From assembly GCF_000378145.1 (NCBI RefSeq), contig NZ_KB899289.1:54260-118259 (forward strand): DNA of 64,000 nucleotides, in the 5' to 3' direction. Of this stretch, positions 17,107-26,895 are shown piece by piece (the stretch's first letter is position 1; each line of letters begins with the position of its first letter). The notes beneath the pieces are model-generated. The model had not been told where the DNA came from and did no database searches. It worked only from the letters and a program-made list of their open reading frames with translations. This stretch comes from Saccharibacillus kuerlensis DSM 22868. GTDB lineage: Bacteria; Bacillota; Bacilli; Paenibacillales; Paenibacillaceae. A program made the position numbers and the translations under genes.

Positions 17107-18798
17107 GTGGCAAAATTTGAATACAAATTCCCAGAACTCGGCGAAGGTTTGCATGAAGGCGAAATCGTCAAAATGCACATCAAAGTCGGAGATAAAGTGA
17201 CTGACGACGACGTGATCATGGAGGTCCAAAACGACAAGGCTGTCGTTGAAGTACCTTGCCCGGTCAACGGCACAGTACTGGAAGTTCGCGTAGGCGACGG
17301 CCAGACCTGTCATGTGGGCGAAGTTGTCGCTATCATTGATGCAGAAGGCGAACTGCCGGAAGGATCGGAACCGGAACCAGGCCCGCAAGCCGACGCAGCT
17401 CAAGAAAGCGACGCGCAAATCGGCGGCGTAGACACGACTTCTTCGCCGGCAACTGCAGACCCTTCGGCTTCGCAAGGATCTTCGCAGGCTTCGGGCGGCA
17501 ACAAATTCGCTTACAAGTTCCCAGAACTTGGCGAAGGTCTGCATGAAGGCGAAATCGTTAAGATGCATATCAAAGTCGGAGACAAAGTAACCGACGATGA
17601 TATCATTATGGAAGTACAAAACGACAAGGCGGTTGTCGAAGTACCTTGCCCGGTTAACGGTACAGTTGTTGAAGTTCGCGTAGCTGACGGTGAAACCCAC
17701 CATGTAGGCGACATCGTGGCAATCATTGCTGTAGAAGGTGAAATGCCAGAAGGTTCGGAATCGATTGAAGAATCCGCTCCTGCGGCCGAAGCGAAAGCTC
17801 CGGTATCTGCCCCAGCAGCAGCTTCAACATCGGGTTCCAACCGCGAAGTTCTGGCGACTCCAAGCGTGCGTAAATTCGCTCGCGAAGAAGGCGTAGATCT
17901 GGGACAAGTTCAAGGTTCCGGCAAAAACGGAAAAATCAGCCGCGAAGATGTAGAAAACTTCAAGAAAAACGGCGGACAAGCTCCAGCTGCCGCAGCATCG
18001 GCTCCAGCCGAAACAGTCGCTCCGGCTGCTGCGAAATCGGAAGTTTCTGTGAAGGCTGCTGCTCCAGCTCCAGCTGTATCCGCATCTTCCGCTGCTGCCG
18101 ACGAAGAGCGCGTACCGTTCAAAGGTATCCGCAAAGCGATTTCGAACGCAATGGTCAAATCGGCTTACACAGCTCCACACGTTACAATTATGGACGAAGT
18201 CGACGTAACCGAACTGGTTGCTTTCCGTACCCGCATGAAGCCACTTGCTGAGAAAAAAGGCATTAAAGTGACTTACCTGCCGTTCATCGTGAAAGCTCTG
18301 GTTGCAGCAGTACGCGAATTCCCAGCTCTGAACGCTTCCATCGACGAAGTGAACAACGAAATCGTCTACAAGAAGCACTATGATATCGGTATTGCAACAG
18401 ATACGGAAAACGGTCTGATTGTACCGGTTGTCAAAGATGCTGACCGTAAGAGTGTATTCAAGATTGCGGAATCGATCAGTGATCTTGCAAAACGCGGCCG
18501 TGATGGCAAACTGTCCCCGAACGAGATGAGAGGCAGCACAATCTCCATCACGAACATCGGCTCGGCAGGCGGTATGTTCTTCACACCGATCATTAACTAT
18601 CCGGAAGTTGCAATTCTTGGAACAGGCCGCATCAGCGAAAAAGCCATTGTAAGAAACGGCGAAATTGTAGCTGCTCCAATGATGGCCCTGTCCCTGAGCT
18701 TCGACCATCGTCTCATCGACGGCGCTACTGCACAAAACTGCATGAACTATCTTAAATCCCTGCTCGCTAATCCCGAGCTGATGGTAATGGAGGTATAA
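17107..18798 (+). CDS. pdhC: Dihydrolipoamide acetyltransferase E2, two lipoyl domains
   Basis: A 563-residue E2 core protein starting at GTG 17107 behind AAGGAGG. It carries two lipoyl domains of almost identical sequence (about 1-80 and 132-210) with lipoylated lysines in QNDKAVVEV at Lys44 and Lys174, separated by Ala/Pro/Ser linkers. A peripheral subunit-binding domain follows ([16 protein letters not shown]), then another linker and the catalytic domain ending in [10 protein letters not shown] with His534 and Asp538. Bacillus subtilis E2 has one lipoyl domain; two domains are known in other Firmicutes. It forms the core to which PdhAB and PdhD bind. Confidence 0.97.
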   Translation: MAKFEYKFPELGEGLHEGEIVKMHIKVGDKVTDDDVIMEVQNDKAVVEVPCPVNGTVLEVRVGDGQTCHVGEVVAIIDAEGELPEGSEPEPGPQADAAQESDAQIGGVDTTSSPATADPSASQGSSQASGGNKFAYKFPELGEGLHEGEIVKMHIKVGDKVTDDDIIMEVQNDKAVVEVPCPVNGTVVEVRVADGETHHVGDIVAIIAVEGEMPEGSESIEESAPAAEAKAPVSAPAAASTSGSNREVLATPSVRKFAREEGVDLGQVQGSGKNGKISREDVENFKKNGGQAPAAAASAPAETVAPAAAKSEVSVKAAAPAPAVSASSAAADEERVPFKGIRKAISNAMVKSAYTAPHVTIMDEVDVTELVAFRTRMKPLAEKKGIKVTYLPFIVKALVAAVREFPALNASIDEVNNEIVYKKHYDIGIATDTENGLIVPVVKDADRKSVFKIAESISDLAKRGRDGKLSPNEMRGSTISITNIGSAGGMFFTPIINYPEVAILGTGRISEKAIVRNGEIVAAPMMALSLSFDHRLIDGATAQNCMNYLKSLLANPELMVMEV

Positions 18799-18802
18799 AC
18801 AT

Positions 18803-20227
18803 ATGGTAGTAGGAGACGCTTCCCTGGATATTGACACATTGGTAATTGGTGCGGGACCTGGCGGCTATGTAGCCGCCATCCGTGCCGCTCAACTGGGACA
18901 ACAGGTTCTGATCGTGGACAAAGCCGAACTCGGCGGTGTCTGCCTCAACCGTGGTTGTATCCCTTCGAAAGCTCTGATCTCGGCTGCGCACAGCTTCGAA
19001 AATGCTCAGCACGGCGAAGCTTTCGGTATTACGGCAAGCGATGTTAAAGTCGACTTTGCCAAGACTCAAGAGTTCAAAAACGGCGTTGTCAAAAAAATGA
19101 CAAACGGCGTAAGCGGACTGCTGAAAGGCAACAATGTTCAAGTGTTCAACGGTGAATGTATGTTCATTAACGAAAACGAAGCTCGTGTCTTCAACGACTA
19201 CGAAGCACCTCGTTACCGTTTCAAGAACTGCATCATCGCGACGGGTTCGCGCCCGATCGAACTGAAGCCTTTCCCGTTCGGTGGACGCATTCTGTCTTCG
19301 ACCGAAGCACTGAACCTGCCTGAAATTCCAAAAAGCATGGTAGTAATCGGCGGCGGCTACATCGGAGCCGAGCTGGGTCAAATGTACGCGAAATTCGGCA
19401 CGAAAGTGACGATTATCGAAGGTATGGATACCGTTCTGCCAGGCTTCGACAAAGATATGACTAACCTCGTTTCGAAGACCATGAAAAAAGATGGTATCGA
19501 AATTCACGCAAACGCCAAAGCCGAGAGCGCAACGCAAACGGACAAAGACGTGACAGTGAAGTTCTCTGTTGGCGGAGAAAGCAAAGAAATTACAGCTGAT
19601 TACCTGCTGGTAACAGTAGGACGTCGTCCAAACACTGACGGCGAACTTGGTCTGGACATGATCGGCGTTGAGCTTGATGAGCGTGGTCTGGTTAAAGTTG
19701 ACAATCAAGGTCGCACCAGCATTCCGCACATCTTCGCAATCGGCGACATCGTGCCTGGTCTGGCTTTGGCTCACAAAGCTTCTTATGAAGCTAAGGTTGC
19801 AGCTGAAGCAATTGCCGGACATCCGTCTGTTGTTGACTACAAGTGCATGCCTGCTGTGGTCTTCACAGATCCGGAATGTTCGAGTGTCGGCCTGACCGAA
19901 AAAGAAGCAAAAGAAAAAGGCTTCAAGGTTGTGGCTGGTAAGTTCAGCTACGGCGGTAACGGTCGTGCCGTATCGCTGAACCATCCTGAAGGCTTCGTGA
20001 AAATTGTTGCCGAAGAAGGCACTGGCGTCGTACTGGGCAGCCAAATTGTCGGTCTTGAAGCAACAAACATGATTGCTGAAATGGGTCTGGCTGTAGAAAT
20101 GGGCGCAACCCTGGAAGATCTGGCACTGACAATCCACGCTCACCCAACATTGGGAGAAATCGTGATGGAAGCTGCTGAACTCGTTCTGGGCAACCCAATC
20201 CACGCACTTGCTCCAAAAAAACGTTAA
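18803..20227 (+). CDS. pdhD: Dihydrolipoamide dehydrogenase E3
   Basis: A 474-residue flavoprotein that reoxidises dihydrolipoamide with NAD+. It shows the FAD-binding GAGPGG near residue 16, redox-active CLNRGC with Cys47 and Cys52, the NAD-binding VVIGGGYIGAELG, and the C-terminal active site HAHPTLGE. The start lies four bases after pdhC, with the GGAGG-type box inside the pdhC end. It is the last gene of pdhABCD, followed by a terminator, and could also serve other 2-oxoacid dehydrogenases. Confidence 0.97.
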   Translation: MVVGDASLDIDTLVIGAGPGGYVAAIRAAQLGQQVLIVDKAELGGVCLNRGCIPSKALISAAHSFENAQHGEAFGITASDVKVDFAKTQEFKNGVVKKMTNGVSGLLKGNNVQVFNGECMFINENEARVFNDYEAPRYRFKNCIIATGSRPIELKPFPFGGRILSSTEALNLPEIPKSMVVIGGGYIGAELGQMYAKFGTKVTIIEGMDTVLPGFDKDMTNLVSKTMKKDGIEIHANAKAESATQTDKDVTVKFSVGGESKEITADYLLVTVGRRPNTDGELGLDMIGVELDERGLVKVDNQGRTSIPHIFAIGDIVPGLALAHKASYEAKVAAEAIAGHPSVVDYKCMPAVVFTDPECSSVGLTEKEAKEKGFKVVAGKFSYGGNGRAVSLNHPEGFVKIVAEEGTGVVLGSQIVGLEATNMIAEMGLAVEMGATLEDLALTIHAHPTLGEIVMEAAELVLGNPIHALAPKKR

Positions 20228-20249
20228 TTCAGTAACGATATAAGCTTTA

Positions 20250-20282
20250 AAGGGTGGGCGTTCACACGCCTGCCCTTTTTTT
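20250..20282 (+). terminator. Terminator of pdhABCD
   Basis: AGGGTGGGCG (20251-20260) pairs with CGCCTGCCCT (20267-20276), loop TTCACA, followed by a run of seven T. Confidence 0.85.
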
Positions 20283-20370
20283 ATACATATGACTATTCTT
20301 CATTATTCGCTTTTGTGATAAAATAATAAATTAAAACGACTATCAGCAGAACTACGATGAGGTGACTTTT

Positions 20371-21165
20371 TTGCGTAAATATTTAGATTTGCTTCAAGAT
20401 GTTTTGGACAACGGTACAAAAAGAGAAGATCGTACCGGAACAGGAACAGTGTCGGTATTTGGCCGTCAGCTTCGCTTTGATCTCTCTGAAGGGTTCCCAT
20501 TACTTACAACAAAAAAGCTGCATTTGAAATCGATTGTGCATGAATTGTTATGGTTCCTAAAGGGAGATACGAACGTACGTTATTTGCAGGAAAATGGTGT
20601 GCGGATCTGGAACGAATGGGCGGATGAAAACGGGGAATTAGGGCCGGTATACGGTTCGCAGTGGCGTGCCTGGGAAGCAGCAGACGGTCGCAAGATTGAC
20701 CAAATCTCTGCAGTTATTGATTCGATCAAAAACAACCCGGATTCCCGTCGGCATATTGTCAGCGCTTGGAATGTAGCCGAGATTGATAATATGAAACTGC
20801 CCCCATGTCATCTGCTGTTTCAATTTTATGTAGCAGACGGCAAACTCTCCTGCATGCTGACAATGCGCTCGGTAGATACGTTCCTTGGACTGCCTTTCAA
20901 CATTGCAAGCTATGCGCTTCTCACTCATATGATTGCTCAGCAGTGCGGATTGGAAGTTGGAGAGTTCATCTGGTCCGGCGGAGATGTGCATATTTACTCC
21001 AATCATATCGAACAAGTCAAAACGCAGCTTGAGCGCGAGCCGGGAGAGCTTCCTAGACTGAAAATTTTGCGTAAACCGGAATCCATTTTCGATTACCGTT
21101 ATGAAGACTTTGAATTCGAAGGCTATGATCCGCAGCCGGGTATTAAGGCGCCAATCGCCGTATAA
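20371..21165 (+). CDS. thyA: Thymidylate synthase
   Basis: A 264-residue ThyA that methylates dUMP to dTMP using methylenetetrahydrofolate. The TTG at 20371 is chosen because GAGGTGA precedes it at the right distance and the protein then starts as [12 protein letters not shown], the standard N-terminus. Visible motifs are [12 protein letters not shown], the active-site [11 protein letters not shown] with the nucleophilic Cys, [17 protein letters not shown] and [13 protein letters not shown]. It is followed 11 bases later by folA, which regenerates the folate it oxidises. Confidence 0.97.
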   Translation: MRKYLDLLQDVLDNGTKREDRTGTGTVSVFGRQLRFDLSEGFPLLTTKKLHLKSIVHELLWFLKGDTNVRYLQENGVRIWNEWADENGELGPVYGSQWRAWEAADGRKIDQISAVIDSIKNNPDSRRHIVSAWNVAEIDNMKLPPCHLLFQFYVADGKLSCMLTMRSVDTFLGLPFNIASYALLTHMIAQQCGLEVGEFIWSGGDVHIYSNHIEQVKTQLEREPGELPRLKILRKPESIFDYRYEDFEFEGYDPQPGIKAPIAV

Positions 21166-21176
21166 AGGAGGATCAT

Positions 21177-21677
21177 ATGCCGACCATTACTTTGATTTGG
21201 GCACAGGACGAGAATGGGCTGATCGGGCGGGACAATGGGCTGCCTTGGCGCATTCCCGCCGATATGGCTTATTTCAAGCGTGAGACGCTGGGCAAACCAA
21301 TTATTATGGGCCGTAAGACATGGGAATCCTTCGGTTCCAAGCCGCTTAAAGACCGGCAAAATATTGTACTGACGCGAGATACTTCCTTTAAAGCGGATGG
21401 TGCGGAGGTCGTTCATTCCCCAGAGGATGCTGTGGCGGCAGCGGACGGAGAAGAAATTATGATCATTGGAGGATCACAGATTTACGAACTTTATCTTCCA
21501 CTGGCTGATCGACTTCGAGTCACTAAGGTGCATGAGAATTTTCAGGGAGATGCGCATTTTCCGGAAGTCGATTGGTCGGTATGGAAACTTTCCGGTTCGG
21601 AAGAAGGCGTGCGTGATGAGAAGAACGTTTACCGTTATGTGTTTGAAGTTTACGAACGTTTCATGCCGTCTTTGTAA
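21177..21677 (+). CDS. folA: Dihydrofolate reductase
   Basis: A 166-residue DHFR starting at ATG 21177 after AAAGGAGG. Motifs: IWAQDENGLIGRDNGLPWRIPADM (shown in two parts, with the substrate-binding Asp of the PADM helix), IIMGRKTWESF for NADPH binding, and IMIIGGSQIYELYLP. Residue Trp and the LPWRIP loop are as in trimethoprim-sensitive chromosomal enzymes. It forms a two-gene operon with thyA, the common arrangement in Firmicutes. Confidence 0.96.
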   Translation: MPTITLIWAQDENGLIGRDNGLPWRIPADMAYFKRETLGKPIIMGRKTWESFGSKPLKDRQNIVLTRDTSFKADGAEVVHSPEDAVAAADGEEIMIIGGSQIYELYLPLADRLRVTKVHENFQGDAHFPEVDWSVWKLSGSEEGVRDEKNVYRYVFEVYERFMPSL

Positions 21678-21819
21678 ACGATATTCAGAAAATGCAAATT
21701 AAATTCCGCATAATCTATTTCAAATTACGAACGAATGATGATATTATGGTTGAAATATCTTGCTTGTGATAGAATAGAGAACAAAAAATGAGAACTTATG
21801 CGGATGGGGGAAACGTTCG

Positions 21820-23307
21820 ATGTCTACACCTACTGGTTTTATGGAATATAAACGACAGCTGCCTGCGGATCGCAGTCCGCTTGAGCGCGTCAAGGATTGG
21901 GAAGAATTCCATAAGCATATGGCGGAGGAAGAACTGCGTACGCAGGGAGCAAGATGTATGGACTGCGGAACGCCATACTGCCATGTGGGCGTTAATATGA
22001 CTGGCGGAACTTCCGGCTGTCCGGTGAATAACCTGATTCCGGAATGGAACAACCTCGTTTACCGCGGGTTGTGGAGAGAAGCGCTCGACCGCCTGCATAA
22101 GACAAATAACTTCCCGGAATTTACAGGAAGAATTTGTCCGGCTCCATGTGAAGGTTCTTGTACCGTAGGTCTTATCGGGGATCCGGTTACGATCAAAACG
22201 ATTGAAGAAGCGATCATTGAGAAAGGCTTTTCAGAAGGCTGGGTTCAGCCAGAACCTCCGAAAAAACGCACAGGCAAAAAGGTAGCGGTAGTAGGTTCGG
22301 GTCCTGCAGGACTGGCCTGCGCGGCACAGCTGAATAAAGCGGGGCACTATGTAACCGTGTATGAACGTTCCGATCGTGTCGGCGGCCTGCTGACTTATGG
22401 AATTCCATCCATGAAGCTTGAAAAAAGTATCGTACAGCGCCGTGTAGACCTGCTGGCAGCTGAAGGCATTACCTTCGTCACTTCGACAGAAATCGGAAAA
22501 GATATTCCGGCTCAGCAGCTTACAGATGAATTTGACGCTGTTGTGCTTTGCGGCGGTGCAACAAAACCGCGTGAATTTAATATTGAAGGAAGCGATCTGA
22601 AAGGCGTACATTATGCTATGGACTTCCTCAATGGAACAATTAAGAGCTACCTGGATTCGAATCTGGAAGATGGCAATTACATTTCGGCAGCCGGCAAAGA
22701 TGTGATTGTAATCGGCGGCGGAGATACCGGTTCCGACTGTGTAGCGACTTCCCTGCGTCACGGCTGCAGCAGTGTAACACAGTTCGGTACCCACAAGAAG
22801 GCACCGATGGAACGCGATCCGATTGCCAACCCATGGCCGCAGTTCCCGAATGTGTATACACTTGATTATGCCCAGGAAGAAGCAAAAGCCATCTTCGGCG
22901 ACGATCCGCGCGAGTTTTCAATTATGACAACGAAATTTGTCGGTGACGAAGAAGGCAACCTTAAGGAACTGCACACCGTACAAATTCAGCGTATTGTTGA
23001 TGAAAACGGCCGTAAAATTTACGCACCGGTTGAAGGCACCGAGAGAGTGTTCCCTGCTCAAATGGCATTGATTGCTATTGGGTTTGATGGTCCTGAGCAA
23101 ACTCTGGCAGAGCAGTTGGGCTTGCAAACAGATCGTTGGACAAACGTCAAAGCAAAATACGGCGAGTACAAGACGAATTCCGAGAAAGTATTTGCTGCCG
23201 GCGATATGCGCCGCGGCCAGAGTTTGGTCGTTTGGGCAATTAACGAAGGTCGCGAAGCTGCTCGTGAAGTCGATAAGTTTCTTATGGGAGCAACGGTTCT
23301 TGCCTAA
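21820..23307 (+). CDS. gltD: Glutamate synthase small subunit
   Basis: A 495-residue flavoprotein that passes electrons from NADPH to the large subunit. The N-terminus contains the Fe-S cysteine pattern CMDCGTPYCH followed by GCPVNNLIPEWN and CPAPCEGSC. A FAD motif (VVGSGPAGLACAAQL) and a NAD(P)-binding motif (VIGGGDTGSDC) follow. No gltB is adjacent, so the large subunit must be encoded elsewhere or the protein works as a general GltD-like oxidoreductase. It is a single gene with its own terminator. Confidence 0.93.
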   Translation: MSTPTGFMEYKRQLPADRSPLERVKDWEEFHKHMAEEELRTQGARCMDCGTPYCHVGVNMTGGTSGCPVNNLIPEWNNLVYRGLWREALDRLHKTNNFPEFTGRICPAPCEGSCTVGLIGDPVTIKTIEEAIIEKGFSEGWVQPEPPKKRTGKKVAVVGSGPAGLACAAQLNKAGHYVTVYERSDRVGGLLTYGIPSMKLEKSIVQRRVDLLAAEGITFVTSTEIGKDIPAQQLTDEFDAVVLCGGATKPREFNIEGSDLKGVHYAMDFLNGTIKSYLDSNLEDGNYISAAGKDVIVIGGGDTGSDCVATSLRHGCSSVTQFGTHKKAPMERDPIANPWPQFPNVYTLDYAQEEAKAIFGDDPREFSIMTTKFVGDEEGNLKELHTVQIQRIVDENGRKIYAPVEGTERVFPAQMALIAIGFDGPEQTLAEQLGLQTDRWTNVKAKYGEYKTNSEKVFAAGDMRRGQSLVVWAINEGREAAREVDKFLMGATVLA

Positions 23308-23350
23308 TCGTCAACCGCTTGACGATGTTAGGATTGAATACTTTTACTGG

Positions 23351-23377
23351 GAGCCGCACAATATGTGCGGCTCTTTT
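23351..23377 (+). terminator. Terminator of gltD
   Basis: Perfect ten-base stem GAGCCGCACA (23351-23360) with TGTGCGGCTC (23364-23373), three-base loop, TTTT after it. Confidence 0.88.
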
Positions 23378-23470
23378 GGTTCTAACTTAATAAATTATGG
23401 TCATATTATATTACATAAAGGTGAGGAATGATAGGTTTTATTTCTCTTTATCTTTTAAATGTTATTTAAA

Positions 23471-23521
23471 ATGACATAAAAAGAACATAAAAAGAACATA
23501 AATAGAACATGAACAGAACAC
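23471..23521 (+). repeat. Tandem 11-base repeat upstream of topB
   Basis: AGAACAT occurs at 23482, 23493 and 23504, AGAACAC at 23515, and a degenerate copy (ATGACAT) at 23471. The period is exactly 11 bases, about one DNA turn. The surrounding 400-base gap before topB is otherwise AT-rich with no gene. Confidence 0.75.
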
Positions 23522-23650
23522 AGGAGATCTTTGTACATTTATTTTAAGCTTTTTACATAGAAAAGGAGCTTCTTTTCACCCTGTAGCGAAAAGCGTATCC
23601 TCATGATAAAATGAATATTCGGATATCGTTCGAAGAAACGTGGCCAGAAA

Positions 23651-23676
23651 GGCCGGGAGGAGGCTCTCGGCCTTTT
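23651..23676 (+). terminator. Hairpin in the topB leader
   Basis: GGCCGGGAG (23651-23659) pairs with CTCTCGGCC (23664-23672), one G-U pair, loop GAGG, followed by TTTTGCTTGCTT. It lies 30 bases before the topB start, after the gltD terminator, so it belongs to the topB leader and could attenuate transcription. The T tract is interrupted. Confidence 0.6.
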
Positions 23677-23706
23677 GCTTGCTTATTCCTACAGGAGGAG
23701 ATCAAT

Positions 23707-25980
23707 TTGCAGCTTATTATAGCGGAGAAGCCCGATCAGGGAGCAAAGCTGGCGGCACCGTTTAAACATAAAAAAACGCAGGGGTATATCGAAATTGCCA
23801 AATGTTCCGCATTTCCGGACGGAGCTTATGTCAGTTGGGCGGTTGGACATATTTGCGAGCTTGTGCCGCCGGAAGAATACGATCCGGCCTACAAGCGCTG
23901 GAGCTTGGACAGCCTACCGATTTTGCCGGGCAAGTTCAAGCATCGCATTACTCCCTCGAAAGCCAAGCAGTTCAATTTGTTGAAAGATTTGCTGAAACGT
24001 CCCGAAGTCAAAGAAATCATTATTGCAAGTGACGCTGGGCGGGAAGGCGAATACATCGTACGTATCATTATCCAGCTTAGTGGAGTGAAAAAGCCGATGA
24101 AGCGGCTGTGGATTTCGTCTCTGACACCTCGAGCGGTAGAGCAGGGGTTTGCAAATCTCAAGGACGAAAGTGAAACACGCAATCTGTATTACGAAGCGGT
24201 CAGCCGTTCCTGCGCCGACTGGCTTGTCGGTATGAACGGTTCGCGCGTCTACTCGCTGCTGTTTCAGCGCCGCGGAGTTCAAGGTGTCTTTTCCACCGGT
24301 CGGGTGCAGAGTCCGACGCTGGCGCTGATTGTAGCGAGGGAGAAAGAGATTTCCAATTTCAATTCAGAGCCGTTTTGGGAAGTAAAAGCGCATTTTGCAA
24401 TCGGTGCATCAGAGTATGAAGGAACCTGGTTTAATGGCGAAGAGACAAGGCTCAAGACGCCTCAAGAAGCGGAAGAAATTCGTGCCCGCTGCGAAGGCAA
24501 AAATGCGATTGTCGAATCGATTGAGACAGAGCGCAAAGAGTTTCAACCGCCGCAGCTATTCTCGTTGTCTTCACTTCAGGCTTCCGCTAACCAAATCTAC
24601 AAATACTCGCCTCAGGATACACTTAGCGGTCTGCAGCAGCTGTATTTAGACGGTTATATCTCGTATCCGCGCTCGGACTCGTCGTACGTTACAGATGAGG
24701 AAGCCAAGCAGTTTCCCGATATTCTGAAAAAGTTGGAAGGGTTCAGCGAGTTAAAATCTTTTCTGCCGACGCCCAAGTCGACGCTGATTGGCAACAAACG
24801 TTACGTAAACGCCTCGAAAGTCGGAGATCACTATGCAATTATTCCGACCGAGCAGGTGCCTTCTCCGGGTAAGCTTCAGGGCATGCATCTCAATTTGTAC
24901 CTGCTCGTTGCCAAGCGACTGATTGCCGCGCACGAAGAGAAGGCAATCATCGATTACACCAATCTCGTTACGCGGGTTGATGACCGTGATCCTTTTATGA
25001 CCAAAGGCAAAGTGATTGTGCAGGAAGGTTGGCGCAAAGTGCTTTATGATCATACATCGAAAAAGAAAGCAAAAGGCACCAAGTCGGAGGATAAGAGCGG
25101 CAAAGAGGAAGATGAAGAGGATCTTACTGTACTCCCTCCGGTTAAGGAAGGAGATACCGGACAGGTTGCAGATGTTCAAGTCAAAGAAGGTAAGACCCAG
25201 CCGCCGAAGCGTTATACCGAAGGGCAATTGATTACTTTGATGAAAACGGCCGGCAAACATTTGGACAATGCGGAACTGGAAAAAGTACTGCAGCGAACGG
25301 AAGGGCTGGGTACAGAGGCTACCCGGGCTAATATTATTGGTGGGCTGAAAGATCGTCAATACATCGAAGTTCGCAAAAATATGGTCTATGCCACGAACAA
25401 AGGGACCGTGTTGATCGAAGCGTTAGGCGAAAGTGTGTTGGCTTCGGCAGAGATGACTGCAAAATGGGAGCAGCGTCTCAGTGAAATCGGACAAGGTCAG
25501 GAATCGCCGAAGGCATTCATGGAACAGGCCCAGCGGCTTGCCCAGAAAATTGTGTCCGATGCAGTAGCGGCTGAGAAAGGTTGGTCGTTCACGGTAGAGC
25601 TGCCGAGCAGCGAAGAACGTCCGGCCTATGGGCGTGGGCAGAAAAGCGGTGAAGCGGGAGGAGGAAATCGGAGCGGATCTCCGGAACTGGGTGCATGTCC
25701 GATCTGCGGTCAGCCGGTCGTTGACAAGAAAAAAATGTACGGCTGTACCGGTTATCCAAGCTGTACCTTCACTTTATCCAAAAAAATCCTCGGCAAAGAC
25801 ATCTCGGAAACACAAATCAAGCGGCTGCTCGATAAAGGCCAGACATTGACGCTCAAAGGGTTTAAAAAGGGCGAGAAGACCTTTGATGCGGCACTGGCTT
25901 GGAATGCGGAGCAGAAAAAGCTTGATTTCCTGTTTGCGGATCGGACATCCAAGACCGAAAAAACGAAGCAGGGTTCCTAA
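23707..25980 (+). CDS. topB: DNA topoisomerase III
   Basis: A 757-residue type IA topoisomerase that relaxes and decatenates DNA. TTG 23707 is chosen since AGGAGGAG lies before it and the protein then begins MQLIIAEKPDQG, the family start; upstream codons pass through the leader hairpin. The Toprim domain holds ASDAGREGEYI, the active-site Tyr lies in GYISYPRSDS, and ARANIIGGLKDRQYI marks domain I. A charged insert (KKAKGTKSEDKSGKEEDEED region) precedes the C-terminus, where CPICGQ and CTGYPSC form a zinc ribbon ending in a GFKKGEKTFDAAL module. Confidence 0.95.
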   Translation: MQLIIAEKPDQGAKLAAPFKHKKTQGYIEIAKCSAFPDGAYVSWAVGHICELVPPEEYDPAYKRWSLDSLPILPGKFKHRITPSKAKQFNLLKDLLKRPEVKEIIIASDAGREGEYIVRIIIQLSGVKKPMKRLWISSLTPRAVEQGFANLKDESETRNLYYEAVSRSCADWLVGMNGSRVYSLLFQRRGVQGVFSTGRVQSPTLALIVAREKEISNFNSEPFWEVKAHFAIGASEYEGTWFNGEETRLKTPQEAEEIRARCEGKNAIVESIETERKEFQPPQLFSLSSLQASANQIYKYSPQDTLSGLQQLYLDGYISYPRSDSSYVTDEEAKQFPDILKKLEGFSELKSFLPTPKSTLIGNKRYVNASKVGDHYAIIPTEQVPSPGKLQGMHLNLYLLVAKRLIAAHEEKAIIDYTNLVTRVDDRDPFMTKGKVIVQEGWRKVLYDHTSKKKAKGTKSEDKSGKEEDEEDLTVLPPVKEGDTGQVADVQVKEGKTQPPKRYTEGQLITLMKTAGKHLDNAELEKVLQRTEGLGTEATRANIIGGLKDRQYIEVRKNMVYATNKGTVLIEALGESVLASAEMTAKWEQRLSEIGQGQESPKAFMEQAQRLAQKIVSDAVAAEKGWSFTVELPSSEERPAYGRGQKSGEAGGGNRSGSPELGACPICGQPVVDKKKMYGCTGYPSCTFTLSKKILGKDISETQIKRLLDKGQTLTLKGFKKGEKTFDAALAWNAEQKKLDFLFADRTSKTEKTKQGS

Positions 25981-26048
25981 AAGTAAGATGTCTAAGAGCA
26001 GGGTTTATAAAACGAGATACGAAAAACGGCAGCGGATTGCCTATCAAA

Positions 26049-26077
26049 AAAACGGACCCGGTTAGAGGGTCCGTTTT
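26049..26077. terminator. Bidirectional terminator between topB and the HAD gene
   Basis: AAAACGGACCC (26049-26059) pairs with GGGTCCGTTTT (26067-26077). A and T runs on both sides serve both strands. The stop codon of the minus-strand hydrolase lies in the loop. Confidence 0.88.
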
Positions 26078-26826
26078 TGGAAAGAGGCACGGGCATGACG
26101 GTTGATGAGCTCCGGAACTTCGGTAAGCTTGAAAATCGTATGCAGCGTGCCTTGGGAGGATTCATTCAGTTCAATCATGTTATAAGCCCATTCGCGTTCC
26201 TGCCTTAAATAAACGGCGTTGATACCGGCATTGAGCGCAGGTGCGATATCGGTCCGCAGCGAGTTGCCGATCATCCAAGTCGATTCGCGAGGCAGTGACT
26301 TGGCTTGGAGAATGCCTTCAAGCGCCTGTACATTTTTGTGCTGACGAATGAAGATGTCGGAACCGAAATAAGAGCTGAGCTTCATTTGGTCGATTTTGCG
26401 TTGTTGAATTTTGTCTTCGCCGCCCGTATACAGATACAGAGCATGCCCTTCACTTTGAAGCTGCTCCAGCGTATCGACCATGCCGGGATAGGGTTCGACT
26501 TCGTGATCATAGACGCTGAGTCCAAGCTTCATTAAAAAAGCTTCTTCCGCACTGCTGCCGATTCGCTCGTATTGAGCAGAGAAGTGGCGATAAGTCGCGA
26601 TTAGAGATTCGGGAAAATGATGGCTTGCAAATCCGACGACATGAACACCGGCGATATCGATCTCCAGCTGCTTGGCGCGGATCTGTTCCTCATGAAGTCC
26701 GTTATTTGAAAACCAGTCTGTCATCCGTCCGACAAATTCGTCCAAGATACGATCGAAATACTTGTTGCAGTAGACGAGCGTGTCGTCCAGGTCAAAAATG
26801 AGATGTTGTTTGCTGTTGCCCGTCAC
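26062..26826 (-). CDS. HAD-family hydrolase
   Basis: A 254-residue cytoplasmic HAD-superfamily protein. GTG 26826 is preferred (GGAGTGG before it) over an in-frame ATG at 26886. Motif I is FDLDDTLV with nucleophile Asp12 and Asp14, motif II is the YTGG strand, the conserved Lys lies downstream, and motif IV is reflected in WMIGNSLRTDIAPALNAG. The cap is helical and inserted after motif I. It most likely is a small-molecule phosphatase; the substrate is unknown. It lies 70 bases after the regulator gene on the same strand. Confidence 0.85.
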   Translation of the reverse strand: MTGNSKQHLIFDLDDTLVYCNKYFDRILDEFVGRMTDWFSNNGLHEEQIRAKQLEIDIAGVHVVGFASHHFPESLIATYRHFSAQYERIGSSAEEAFLMKLGLSVYDHEVEPYPGMVDTLEQLQSEGHALYLYTGGEDKIQQRKIDQMKLSSYFGSDIFIRQHKNVQALEGILQAKSLPRESTWMIGNSLRTDIAPALNAGINAVYLRQEREWAYNMIELNESSQGTLHTIFKLTEVPELINRHARASFQKRTL

Positions 26827-26895
26827 GTGAAGTCCACTCCTTCGAATATCCTGAAGGGGCTCGGTCCGGCAGTTTGGAAAATTCAATCGACTTGG

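Noticed and set aside
25988..26065. 25-codon frame after topB
   Set aside because: No ribosome binding site, and it runs into the terminator hairpin.
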